This document shows, piece by piece, positions 15,277-23,662 of a stretch of 64,000 nt of DNA. A program made the position numbers and the translations under genes. The notes beneath the pieces were generated by a model. It ran no database searches. It saw only the letters and a program-made list of their open reading frames with translations, and was not told the DNA's origin. The first letter of the stretch is position 1, and each line of letters begins with the position of its first letter. The stretch is from Corynebacterium efficiens YS-314 (lineage in GTDB: Bacteria; Actinomycetota; Actinomycetes; Mycobacteriales; Mycobacteriaceae): positions 868,001 to 932,000 of the forward strand of contig NC_004369.1 in NCBI RefSeq assembly GCF_000011305.1. Direction: 5' to 3'.

Positions 15277-16085
15277 TGGCAACGATGATGAGGCAGTCGA
15301 AGATTATTTGTTATCACGATGAGCTCCAGGCGGCGTTGAGCGCGGCGTTGAAGGTCGCGGATAAGAAGAACTTCGGTTCGATCCAGTTTCGACCAATTCC
15401 AGAAGATGAGGTCATTCAGATTTCGGCACTTAATCCCACCTCGACTTTTATGGCCACGGTGCCTACAGAGATGTGCGATGTGGTCGAGGGGCGCGATGAG
15501 ATCTTTGAGTGTCTCTTGTCCGAGGCCAGCGTGATGGCTCGGTTCCCGGTCAAGATGCCTAAAGGGTCTGATGGGGAAGTTCCGAAGGCTGGGCTGATTA
15601 TCGCGGAATCGTGGATCCAGATTACTGATGAGACTGGTCTGGGTGTCGGTATTCGCCATACCCGGATTAGGCGCAATAGTGAGGTGGAGCTCCCGGGCAC
15701 TCCGGCCCGCACCATTGAGTCGGCACTGGATGCGCAGGAGGACACGGGCGCGATGCTGTATCCCGCCCAGACCGCGTTGGTCGGCAAGGTAGCGGAGATC
15801 ATGGGGCAAAAGCACCGTATCCGGTGTGTGGCATCCCCTGACGGTGTGCTGTCGCGGGTGCTGCTGACGGGCACGATGTACGGGCTGACGGTCACAGAGG
15901 GGCAGGAGCAGACCTCCGAGGACAGTGCTCCAGATGATAAGCCTCTGTCGTTTGATGACGCCGAGCCCCAGGACTACGACGTGCCCATGTTCGACGTCGA
16001 CGAGGAGGAGGACACCGACACCACCCCAGCACCAGCTCCAGGGCTACGGATTGTGGGTGCCCGACCTATGGGCGGTGCGTCATGA
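15276..16085 (+). CDS. Hypothetical protein, possible clamp-like fold
   Basis: 269 aa with no motif I can name with certainty. The first about 210 residues alternate beta strands and short helices; phrases such as DELQAALSAALKVADKK, FMATVPTEMCD and AESWIQITDETGLGVGI recall the topology of one DNA sliding-clamp domain. From about 215 the chain is acidic and disordered (EDSAPDDKPLSFDDAEPQDY), then a Pro-rich end. If clamp-like it would serve phage replication, but this is only a guess. Confidence 0.6.
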   Translation: MATMMRQSKIICYHDELQAALSAALKVADKKNFGSIQFRPIPEDEVIQISALNPTSTFMATVPTEMCDVVEGRDEIFECLLSEASVMARFPVKMPKGSDGEVPKAGLIIAESWIQITDETGLGVGIRHTRIRRNSEVELPGTPARTIESALDAQEDTGAMLYPAQTALVGKVAEIMGQKHRIRCVASPDGVLSRVLLTGTMYGLTVTEGQEQTSEDSAPDDKPLSFDDAEPQDYDVPMFDVDEEEDTDTTPAPAPGLRIVGARPMGGAS

Positions 16086-16555
16086 GCTTGATCGTGGAGA
16101 TGTCTCCGGAGCGACGTGCAGCCCACGAGGCACTCCTGGAGGGCATTGGTATTTGCCAGCAGGCAGAGTACCGACGTAAGCCGGGCGCCCCGGGCTTGTG
16201 GGACTCCATGCATGGGCGGGAGGCCTGGGAAGACGTGCAAAAGCGCCACCGTGAGGCGCGCATCCTTTGCCGGAAGTGCCCTCTGCTGGCCGCATGTGAA
16301 CAGGCCCTGTCTGATTACGAGAAGCACAGCGAGGGTGTCGATGGAGTGATGGCAGCCAGATATAGCGATGTCAGCTATTCCAGCAATGCTCGAGAGCGGC
16401 AGACGCACTGCGCCGGGTGCCAGGTCAGGCTGCATCGCCAGGGTTCAACCCGCACGGTACCGGACAGCCACCGACGCCACGTCGGGGAAGGTCTCTGCAG
16501 CGAGTGCTATCCGCAGTTCGCTACCCACTCCCCAGATCGGAGGACAGCAGCATGA
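16082..16555 (+). CDS. WhiB-like protein with extra zinc-binding tail
   Basis: 157 aa. Cys25, Cys63, Cys66 and Cys72 (LCRKCPLLAAC) give the four-cysteine pattern of WhiB-family [4Fe-4S] transcription regulators, followed by a diverged turn GVDGVMAAR instead of the usual GVWGG. Residues 107-145 add CAGC (110-113) and CSEC (139-142), a likely zinc site not usual in WhiB proteins. Phage WhiB proteins can interfere with host sigma-factor partners. Starts by ATGA overlap. Confidence 0.8.
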   Translation: MSLIVEMSPERRAAHEALLEGIGICQQAEYRRKPGAPGLWDSMHGREAWEDVQKRHREARILCRKCPLLAACEQALSDYEKHSEGVDGVMAARYSDVSYSSNARERQTHCAGCQVRLHRQGSTRTVPDSHRRHVGEGLCSECYPQFATHSPDRRTAA

Positions 16556-16827
16556 CACACGCCCCTATCAAGGACCTTCGGGAGTTCTGGAGAGACCTAC
16601 TTCAACGGTTCCAGCCAGTGGTCGAGGCATGGAAAGAAGCGATAGAAAAGTTCCGGGAGGGACTCGATGAGATCGAAGAGGCCCTGACCACCTATCAGGA
16701 ACGGGAGAAAAAACGTGCATATGAACACATGATTACCCCACCTCTTGACCACACTCTTGCACAGGTCACCCACACCAGATCCAAGCCACCCCGCCCGCAC
16801 CGCACCTACAGGAGACGAACACCATGA
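16552..16827 (+). CDS. Early prophage helical hypothetical protein
   Basis: 91 aa from the ATG at 16552, overlapping the WhiB stop (ATGA). The first 60 residues are one charged amphipathic stretch (FWRDLLQRFQPVVEAWKEAI); the C-terminus is basic and Pro-rich (RSKPPRPHRTYRRRTP). No domain recognised. The end overlaps the next ATG. Confidence 0.6.
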   Translation: MTHAPIKDLREFWRDLLQRFQPVVEAWKEAIEKFREGLDEIEEALTTYQEREKKRAYEHMITPPLDHTLAQVTHTRSKPPRPHRTYRRRTP

Positions 16828-17006
16828 CCAAGTATCAAGGCACGGGCAGAGTCGAGAAGATCGACTGGGAAGCGCCTGCCCGCTACAGCAATCCTCATGC
16901 AGTTGCTGCCCTCATCGCGATACCAGCTGCAGAGTTCGCCGGGCTGGACATAACCCGTCCCTTCACCATCACCCAAGAGGATGAAGAGGACACCGACGAT
17001 GACTAA
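16824..17006 (+). CDS. Small hypothetical protein (60 aa)
   Basis: Begins MTKYQGTGRVEKIDWEAPAR and ends in a strongly acidic tail (TQEDEEDTDDD). The ATGA overlap with the upstream gene supports it. Function unknown. Confidence 0.55.
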   Translation: MTKYQGTGRVEKIDWEAPARYSNPHAVAALIAIPAAEFAGLDITRPFTITQEDEEDTDDD

Positions 17007-17061
17007 CCACATGACAACCCACCACTAGTAAGTAACCCAAACCAGAGGAAGGAGTACCCAC

Positions 17062-18327
17062 ATGGCATGGCTGCGCATCGGCGACAACGTCGCCACGCAC
17101 CCGAAGATGTCTCTCCTCCTCGAGGCATGCGAATTCGACCACTCCCTGAAAAATGAATCCTTTGGACTCATGGTCTCCCTCGCCGCGGTCTCAGCAGCCC
17201 ACCTCACCGACTTCATGGTCGGCCCCGGCCTCGTCGCACAGTTCGCGCCGGGCAGAGAGAAGGTGCTGATCGATATCCTCGTCTCCGCCGGGCTCCTGGA
17301 GCGCGTCAAAGTGGACGAGCGGTGGATGTACAAGCTGTATAACGATGAAGAGTTCATCCACATGCGCACCAAAGCGGAAGTGGAAATCGACCGGGCTCGC
17401 AAGCGCGACAGCCGACGCCACGACCTAATCATTCCCGTCAGGGTCCGCGACGGCGACCAGTGCCGCTGGTGCGGCAAGACGGTGTCCTGGGAGGACCGGA
17501 AATCTGCTCGCGCGGCCACCATTGACAGCCTCACCAGTCACCGCGAGAGTACCGTCGAGACCCTCGTCGTGGCCTGCAATGGTTGCAACTCAGCCGGCCA
17601 TGAAGGCAAGGAACGCACACCCCGCCCAGCACCCACACCCCAGGAGGTCTACTACTCACCAAAGACAATCGCGTGGATCAACAACACCGACTACGCGCAA
17701 GAAAACGGTATTCACCTAACCGATCGGCAGACTCGCCTGGACATCCCAGCAGCGCCGGCAGCAACCACGGTCAAGGCAGCAGCACATAGCGCAGCGCCGG
17801 GAGGTGGATCAGCAGGTATGGCAGCAGACAGTCCTCAGGAGAGCAGCGCCCATGTGGCAGCAGCGCCTGAACGATGTGGAGCGCCGACAGCTGATCACTC
17901 CACGGCAGCAGCATATGGAGCAGCGCCAGACCGCTATCGCAACCAGGCAGCAGCGGGACAAGACCCATGGGAGGACGCCCCGGACTGGGTGACGCAACCG
18001 GCAGAGAAGGTTCTCGGCAGGGCAACCGCGCCAGGAGGTGGATCAGTAGGTATGGCAGCAGACAGTCCTCAGGAGAGCAGCGCCCATGTGGCAGCAACGC
18101 CTGAGGGACGTGGAGCGCCGACAGCTGATCACCCCACGGCAGCGGCGCCGCCGGGCGCCCTACCCAAAGGTAACGATTCGGTAAAACCTAGACCGGATCT
18201 AGATCAGGTGGGTGACAGACCTGGATTGTCCGGGTCGGGACGGGTCGGGTCGGATAGGGCAGGACAGGTGTCGGTTTCTGGTTCTCGCCGTAGGAGAGGC
18301 CGTCGTGGAGGAAAGCGGAAGTCGTAA
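17062..18327 (+). CDS. Phage replication-type protein with HNH-like module
   Basis: 421 aa. Residues 1-115 (MAWLRIGDNVATHPKMSLLL ... VDERWMYKLYNDEEF) match the winged-helix N-terminus of actinophage replication or DnaD-like proteins. Residues 125-176 form an HNH-like zinc module: CRWC at 134-137 and CNGCN at 172-176, with a weak central His/Asp region. The C-terminal 200 residues are low-complexity and include a duplicated block of about 40 residues encoded by two 119-bp repeats. AGGAAGGAG precedes the ATG. Role in replication is inferred. Confidence 0.65.
   Translation: MAWLRIGDNVATHPKMSLLLEACEFDHSLKNESFGLMVSLAAVSAAHLTDFMVGPGLVAQFAPGREKVLIDILVSAGLLERVKVDERWMYKLYNDEEFIHMRTKAEVEIDRARKRDSRRHDLIIPVRVRDGDQCRWCGKTVSWEDRKSARAATIDSLTSHRESTVETLVVACNGCNSAGHEGKERTPRPAPTPQEVYYSPKTIAWINNTDYAQENGIHLTDRQTRLDIPAAPAATTVKAAAHSAAPGGGSAGMAADSPQESSAHVAAAPERCGAPTADHSTAAAYGAAPDRYRNQAAAGQDPWEDAPDWVTQPAEKVLGRATAPGGGSVGMAADSPQESSAHVAATPEGRGAPTADHPTAAAPPGALPKGNDSVKPRPDLDQVGDRPGLSGSGRVGSDRAGQVSVSGSRRRRGRRGGKRKS
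17794..18146 (+). repeat. Two 119-bp direct repeats within the replication gene
   Basis: Copies at 17794-17912 and 18028-18146, 234 bp apart start to start, differing at a handful of positions, and in frame with each other. They encode the repeated GMAADSPQESSAHVAA block. They may be a recent duplication, or act as DNA sites such as an origin. Confidence 0.85.
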
Positions 18328-18947
18328 TGGATGATCAGTTGTTGACTATGTTTAGTCATTCTTTGTTTGACCTGGAGAGTTATTCCCCTTTATTGGATGA
18401 GCTGCTCTTTCCTCGTCAGCCTGCTGCAGGTGAGAATGCGGGTAAGGCTGTGGCGGTGAAGGGGTCGAAGGTGCCGTTGTCGACGTCGATTCTTGATCTG
18501 AAGATTGAGTGTGAGGTGTTGTTGGCGCGGTGGTGTTCCACGGTGTCGCAGTTTGCTGATGTGGGGCAACCTCCGGGTGATCGTGCTATTCATGTCCGGG
18601 CGGCGTGGTTGCAGCAGCAGCTATTCGTCATTGATGAGATGCCGTGGGGTGAGATGTGCGCGGAGGAGGTCATTGCGTCTTCGAGGTTAGTTCGGGATGT
18701 CGTGGTGGACCCGCGGGAATGGGATGACCCGAAGCCAATTGAGATTGGTTCGTGTAGAGAGATCGTGAGTTGGGCTCGGCACCTGGGGGCGCAGGTGTCT
18801 AGGTCAACAGTGCAGCGGTGGATTGACCGAGGAGAGATACCTTCCGAGATTGCGCCGGATGGTCGTGTCCTTATATCGCTGGCCAATGTGCTGGACCACG
18901 CGCGAGCAGGACTTCTTGAGAGTGGGCCACCCCGTGCTGTAAGCTGA
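18327..18947 (+). CDS. Phage protein with C-terminal HTH
   Basis: 206 aa. The C-terminal about 60 residues (CREIVSWARHLGAQVSRSTV QRWIDRGEIPSE split across the helix-turn-helix) look like a DNA-binding HTH with a following wing. The N-terminal part is helical and similar in style to actinophage proteins placed between replication and packaging genes. Starts by TAATG overlap. A terminator follows, so this is the last early gene; a regulator of late transcription is possible. Confidence 0.6.
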   Translation: MDDQLLTMFSHSLFDLESYSPLLDELLFPRQPAAGENAGKAVAVKGSKVPLSTSILDLKIECEVLLARWCSTVSQFADVGQPPGDRAIHVRAAWLQQQLFVIDEMPWGEMCAEEVIASSRLVRDVVVDPREWDDPKPIEIGSCREIVSWARHLGAQVSRSTVQRWIDRGEIPSEIAPDGRVLISLANVLDHARAGLLESGPPRAVS

Positions 18948-18961
18948 CGCTCGATAGATCC

Positions 18962-18995
18962 AACCCCGAAGTTGCCTGGCAACTCTCGGGGTTTT
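18962..18995 (+). terminator. End of early operon
   Basis: AACCCCGA and AGTTGCC pair with the following CAACT and TCGGGGTT, then TTTT. It lies between the HTH gene and the kinase-HNH gene. Confidence 0.75.
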
Positions 18996-20274
18996 GTCGT
19001 GTCTGGAGGTGGTCATCATCCTCACGGTCGTGACAGGTGCTCCAGCGGCGGGGAAGTCCACGTGGGTGGCCACCGTCGCGAAGCCGGGTGATCTACGGTT
19101 TGATTCTGATGCGCTGACCAACACCCTGACGGGTAAGCCTCCGGCGAAGCATTCGCATGCGGCTGCGGTGAAGAAGGTGTCGAAGTCCGCTCGTGAGGCG
19201 GGTATTGAAGAAGCATTGAAGTTGGTGGCCACGCGCGATGTGTGGATCATTCACTCGAATCTCTCGGCTGAACTCGAGCGGAAGTACCGGGCATATGGTG
19301 CTCGGTTTGTGGTGATTGACCCCGGTGAGGCTGTGGCCTTGGAACGGTGTGCTGCTGGTCGCCCTGGGTATCGGAAGAATCAGGTGGCCTCCTGGTACGC
19401 GCGTCGGCATTCGTGGCCACATGATGCGGAGATCATCACCAGCTTTGATCCGGCCACCGCGGGCGTCGACGAGGATGATATTGAGGTATCGGGAGGCCGG
19501 GCCACGTTACATGTGGTCACGGGCCCACCTGCTGCTGGGAAGTCCACCTTCGTCCGTGAGCATGCCCGGCTAGGGGATGTGGTCCTAGACTACGACCTGC
19601 TGGCCAACGCGCTGGCGGGGGAACCTGCTGACAACCATGAGCACACCAGGCAGATCAAGGCGGTGACCAAGGCGGCCAGGCTCGCAGCCCTGGAGGCAGC
19701 GATGAAGCAGGACATCACCGTCTGGCTGATTCACTCAACCCCGGCCGCCTCGACCTTGTCTCGCTACGAGTCGATGGGCGCCACGGTCCATGTGGTCGAC
19801 CCGGGTAAGGACGTGGTGATGAAGCGGGTCAAGCAGATGCGGCCACGGGTGATGCTGCCGGTGGCGGCTGCCTGGTACGACAAGCAGCCGGCGGTGGCCA
19901 CGCCGAAGACCACGACCGAGCGTGGCCTTGGGTGGGATCATCAGAAGCAACGCGCGAACCTCGTCGCGGTCCATGTTGATGGCACACCGTGTTGGTGGTG
20001 TGGCCGGCCGATGTTCTACGACAAGACCCGCAACTTCGATGGTCTGCCGCTGGCTGCTGACCATGAGGATGCCCGAGCAAACGGCGGGGACCGCGCTAAC
20101 CGCCTCTTACACTTCTCCTGCAACTCCTCACGGCAAGCAGGGGCCCGCGACGACCAACGACCAGCCCTGAACCACTCTGAACCGCCTACGGAGCCCACAG
20201 CGCCACCACAGGCCACGCCGGCGGCGTCGGTGTTCGCCTGGCCAGACCTTGAGCCGTCTCGCGCCGGGCCCTAG
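18994..20274 (+). CDS. Tandem P-loop kinase fused to HNH nuclease
   Basis: 426 aa. Two similar halves each begin with a Walker A: TGAPAAGKST at 14-23 and TGPPAAGKST at 176-185, as in polynucleotide-kinase-like AAA_33 enzymes, each followed by DxD-like FDSDAL or YDLLANAL and a W-I/L-I-H-S strand. Residues 333-377 are an HNH module: CWWC (333-336), ADHED with His357, and CN (376-377). HNH proteins beside terminases assist DNA packaging in many phages; the kinase pair suggests DNA end processing. The start is uncertain: TTG 18994 or GTG 19009, after GGAGG-like sequence. Confidence 0.8.
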   Translation: MSCLEVVIILTVVTGAPAAGKSTWVATVAKPGDLRFDSDALTNTLTGKPPAKHSHAAAVKKVSKSAREAGIEEALKLVATRDVWIIHSNLSAELERKYRAYGARFVVIDPGEAVALERCAAGRPGYRKNQVASWYARRHSWPHDAEIITSFDPATAGVDEDDIEVSGGRATLHVVTGPPAAGKSTFVREHARLGDVVLDYDLLANALAGEPADNHEHTRQIKAVTKAARLAALEAAMKQDITVWLIHSTPAASTLSRYESMGATVHVVDPGKDVVMKRVKQMRPRVMLPVAAAWYDKQPAVATPKTTTERGLGWDHQKQRANLVAVHVDGTPCWWCGRPMFYDKTRNFDGLPLAADHEDARANGGDRANRLLHFSCNSSRQAGARDDQRPALNHSEPPTEPTAPPQATPAASVFAWPDLEPSRAGP

Positions 20275-20280
20275 GTCAAA

Positions 20281-20371
20281 TATCTGGCGGTATACGTGCT
20301 GACCCTTCCTCGGCCGCCAGTCAGCCCATTTTTGTGAGTCCTGAAACTGAGAGCGTGCCCACTGCCAGATA
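20281..20371. other. Terminase-proximal inverted repeat, candidate cos/pac region
   Basis: TATCTGGC (20281-20288) and GCCAGATA (20364-20371) form an exact inverted repeat flanking 75 bp without coding sequence, directly upstream of the small terminase. Location is where cos or pac sites often lie. Confidence 0.35.
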
Positions 20372-20380
20372 GGAGCCATG

Positions 20381-20800
20381 ATGACTGAACAACCCCCAAT
20401 TGCCCATGAATCCCTTGGCGCTGGTGCCGATGTCGGGATGGGGCAGGGGCTCCGAGCTCCTGGGCGCGCGGTCTATGAAGCCCTTGTCCAACCGGGCATG
20501 GACTTAGCGGACATCGCCCTGTGTGAGGAAGCCGGCCGTCAGCGTGATCGGCTCGATCAACTGCAGAAGATCATCTCAGGTGATGAAGCAACCTGGGCAA
20601 CCATCGTCGAAAGCTCCGGCGGGACACTCACGCTGCGTATCGACAGCGCAGTCGCGGAAGCCCGCCAGAGCCTCACCGTGTTTCGCCAGCTCATTGGATC
20701 GATCAAAGCGAGGTGGACGGATGCCTACATCACAGCGGATGCAGATGTTCTCGATGGGTTTGGAGAAGTGGCCTACGCTGACGGGCCGCCAGGAACCTGA
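20381..20800 (+). CDS. terS: Terminase small subunit
   Basis: 139 aa, upstream of and overlapping the large terminase. Helical, with DQLQKIISGDEATWATIVES and a run ending ARQSLTVFRQLIGSIKARW, like P27-family small subunits that recognise packaging sites. AGGAG at 20371-20375 suits the ATG at 20381 better than that at 20378. Identification rests mainly on size and position. Confidence 0.7.
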   Translation: MTEQPPIAHESLGAGADVGMGQGLRAPGRAVYEALVQPGMDLADIALCEEAGRQRDRLDQLQKIISGDEATWATIVESSGGTLTLRIDSAVAEARQSLTVFRQLIGSIKARWTDAYITADADVLDGFGEVAYADGPPGT

Positions 20801-22346
20801 GATCCTTGTCATGGCCGACGGCGATGACCGTGAGGGCCGTGAGGTTGTAGAGCTGGGCCGTCGCGCCGGGTCATCATTGCTGCCGTGGCAGTGCGGCAAT
20901 GTCATCGGGATCTCGTTGAAGACTCCGGCCGGCACGTGGGTGCATCAGACCTGCATCCTGATTGTGCCGCGTCAGAACGGTAAGTCAGAGATTCTGGTCG
21001 ACATCATCTTGCACCGGGTGTTTGTCCAGGACGAGACGATCTTGTACACCGCCCATGAGTGGAAGTCCGCGCAACCCATTGCGGAGCGTCTGATCAAGAT
21101 GATCGAGATGCGTCCCTCGCTGGCCAAGCGGGTGAAAAAGATCCTCAACTCCCAGGGTGAAGCCAAGATCATTCTCAAGGGACCACGAGATCCGAAACGT
21201 CCCAAGCTGGATTCCAAGGGCAACCCGAAGGCCGGCCAGGTTGTTTTCCGTACACGCTCACCGAAGGCAGGCCGTGGCCTGGACGAGGTGGACACCCTCA
21301 TCTATGACGAGGCCTTTGACACCACCGACGACGAGGTCGCCTCCATCGGACCAACCCAAGACGTGGCCAAGGACCCGCAGGTGATCTACGCATCCTCTGC
21401 TGTGGATAAGGAATCGGCAGCGCACCAAAACGGTGTGCAGCTGTCCTCCCTGCGCAACTTAGCGTTGTCCGGAGAGGACCCGGGTATCTACCTGGCGGAG
21501 TACCGGGCGCCGGAGAACCACCCCGGCCGGGACAACGTGAAGACGTGGAAGCTGTCGAACCCATCCTTCGGTGTGCTCAAGAATGAACGCAAGATCAAGA
21601 ACCTGATGCGCAATATGAACTCACCGCGTGGCCAGAAGTCTTTCGACGTCGAGGCCCTGGGCATCGGAGACTACTTCGAGTTCAATCAGCTCACTGACGA
21701 TGATCTCCTGGTCATCGATCTTGACCGCTTCGCAGAACTACGTGACCCCCAAGCCGTGGCCACTGGTGAATCCTGCCTGGCGGTGGACTTCTCCAACGAC
21801 CGGGTTGACCGCACCGCCGCGGTAGCCGTCGCGGTCCGCGCCGGGAACCGGATCCATGGGCAGGTGGGATACCACGGGCCAGCCCACATCCCGACACTCG
21901 TTGACTTCATCGTCCAGGCGGTGGAACACAATGACCCACTCGCCGTGGTCATTGACCCGAAGTCGGCGGCGCAAGCGTTGATCAGACCGCTGCAGAAGAA
22001 GGGCATCGAGCCGGAACTCATGACCGCCTCCCGCGTGGTGTCCGGAACCAATGGCCTGTTGCAGCACATCGATGATGGAACGTTCTCCCATGACAACGAT
22101 CCCCGGGTGGCGGACGCCATTGCGGTGGCACGTCTGCGTGAGATCGGTGACGGTGGCATCGCCTGGACACGCAGGAAGTCCGACGGCGACATCACCACGC
22201 TGGTCTCGCTGACCAATGCGGTGTGGGCGCTGGACAATCTCGATCTGCCTGCGCCACCTCCGGCTGATGTCGGTTTCATCGACAGCAATATGCCGGCCGA
22301 CACCATGCTTACCCCCGCTGATGACCTCAGGTCGATCACCTGGTGA
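20721..22346 (+). CDS. terL: Terminase large subunit
   Basis: Packaging motor, 541 aa. ATPase: Walker A variant RQNGKS (84-89), Walker B LIYDEA (193-198). RNase-H-like nuclease: acidic residues Asp356 (LAVDFSNDR), Asp412 (VVIDPKSA) and Asp465 (RVADAIAVAR). The ATG at 20721 has AGGTGGACGG upstream and overlaps terS by 80 nt; a longer in-frame extension lies wholly inside terS. Cuts and translocates concatemeric phage DNA into procapsids. Confidence 0.93.
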   Translation: MPTSQRMQMFSMGLEKWPTLTGRQEPEILVMADGDDREGREVVELGRRAGSSLLPWQCGNVIGISLKTPAGTWVHQTCILIVPRQNGKSEILVDIILHRVFVQDETILYTAHEWKSAQPIAERLIKMIEMRPSLAKRVKKILNSQGEAKIILKGPRDPKRPKLDSKGNPKAGQVVFRTRSPKAGRGLDEVDTLIYDEAFDTTDDEVASIGPTQDVAKDPQVIYASSAVDKESAAHQNGVQLSSLRNLALSGEDPGIYLAEYRAPENHPGRDNVKTWKLSNPSFGVLKNERKIKNLMRNMNSPRGQKSFDVEALGIGDYFEFNQLTDDDLLVIDLDRFAELRDPQAVATGESCLAVDFSNDRVDRTAAVAVAVRAGNRIHGQVGYHGPAHIPTLVDFIVQAVEHNDPLAVVIDPKSAAQALIRPLQKKGIEPELMTASRVVSGTNGLLQHIDDGTFSHDNDPRVADAIAVARLREIGDGGIAWTRRKSDGDITTLVSLTNAVWALDNLDLPAPPPADVGFIDSNMPADTMLTPADDLRSITW

Positions 22347-22360
22347 AAGGAGATTCCACT

Positions 22361-23662
22361 GTGGATACCCAGATTGCAATACCGACACCTCAAGAGGTCG
22401 GGTACGTCAATGGTGGCCAGGAAAATTTTTACACGCATGGCCGCGAACTCGAGAACATCCCCGAGCTCCAGTGGCCACAGTGTCTGAGCGTCTACGACCG
22501 GATGCGCAATGACAGTCAGATCTCTGCCGTGCTCTCCGCAATCGCTCTGCCCATCGAGGCCACCACCTGGCGTCTGGACCCCAACGGTGCATCCGATGAG
22601 GTCACTGAGTTCATCGCCCAGCAGCTTGACCTCCCCATCATCGGTAAGGAAGGCGAGCACAAGAAGAAACGGCGGCGTCGCCGGTTCTCCTGGGCAGAAC
22701 ACCTCCGCCACGCACTCCTGATGGTCCCCTTCGGGGCGATGTTCTTCGAGCAGGTCGTGGAGACTACCCCGGAAGGCATGTGGGGAATCCGCAAGATCGC
22801 ACCGCGTATGCCTGACACCCTCCAAGCCATCAACGTTGCCCGCGACGGTGGCCTGATCAGCATTGATCAGAAACCACCGGGTGATATCGGAGTGATCCGC
22901 GCATCGGATGCCACGAAGACCACCATCCCCATTGACCGCCTGGTGGCGTACTCCTACCGCCGCGAGGGAGGAAACTGGGCAGGTCGGTCAATTCTCAGGC
23001 CCGCCTACCCGCACTGGGCACTGAAACAGCCCCTGCTCAAGATCGAGGCCTTGGCTGTGGAGCGCAACGGAGTGGGCGTTCCGGATTACGAGAACCCACC
23101 AGGCGCAACCCCTGAGCAGATCGAAAAGGGCCGGAAGATGGCCGAGTCCTACCGCGCCGGGTCCTCTGCTGGAATGTCCAGGCCAAGCGGATCTAAATTC
23201 CAGCTGCTGGGCACAACCGGTCAGATCATGTCGGCACGCCCGGTGATTGAATACCACGATTCTCAGATCGCCCGGGTGGCGCTCGCGCACTTCCTCAACT
23301 TGGACGGGAAGGGCGGCAGTTATGCACTGGCCACTACTCACCAGGATCTCTACACCATCGCCGAGAACTCGCTGGGCACCGAGATCGCTGGAACCGCGAA
23401 CCATCACATCGTGGAAGATCTCGTGGATTGGAACTGGGGCCCCGACGAGCCAGCACCTCGTATCGTCTTTGACGATCTTCGGTCTGATTCGCTCTCCATC
23501 GCGAACTCTTTGCGCACCCTGGCTGATGCTGGTCTGATCCGTCCCGACCGCTCGATTGAGGAGTGGTTGCGTCGTGATCTCGGTGCACCTGCCAAGGACA
23601 CCGCCCCACCGGAGCAACCGTGGACCCCCGAGACCGAAACGGAAGGAGGCGCCGAACAATGA
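22361..23662 (+). CDS. Portal protein
   Basis: 433 aa, in the DUF935/Mu gp29-like portal style, forming the dodecameric DNA gate at the capsid vertex. Recognisable stretches are YDRMRNDSQISAVLSAI near 45-60, EATTWRLDP, and LPRQ-type spacing up to the W-x-W region DLVDWNWG. GTG at 22361 is chosen because AAAGGAG lies 8 nt upstream; the ORF's earlier GTG is upstream of that site. Its stop overlaps the protease start. Confidence 0.87.
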   Translation: MDTQIAIPTPQEVGYVNGGQENFYTHGRELENIPELQWPQCLSVYDRMRNDSQISAVLSAIALPIEATTWRLDPNGASDEVTEFIAQQLDLPIIGKEGEHKKKRRRRRFSWAEHLRHALLMVPFGAMFFEQVVETTPEGMWGIRKIAPRMPDTLQAINVARDGGLISIDQKPPGDIGVIRASDATKTTIPIDRLVAYSYRREGGNWAGRSILRPAYPHWALKQPLLKIEALAVERNGVGVPDYENPPGATPEQIEKGRKMAESYRAGSSAGMSRPSGSKFQLLGTTGQIMSARPVIEYHDSQIARVALAHFLNLDGKGGSYALATTHQDLYTIAENSLGTEIAGTANHHIVEDLVDWNWGPDEPAPRIVFDDLRSDSLSIANSLRTLADAGLIRPDRSIEEWLRRDLGAPAKDTAPPEQPWTPETETEGGAEQ

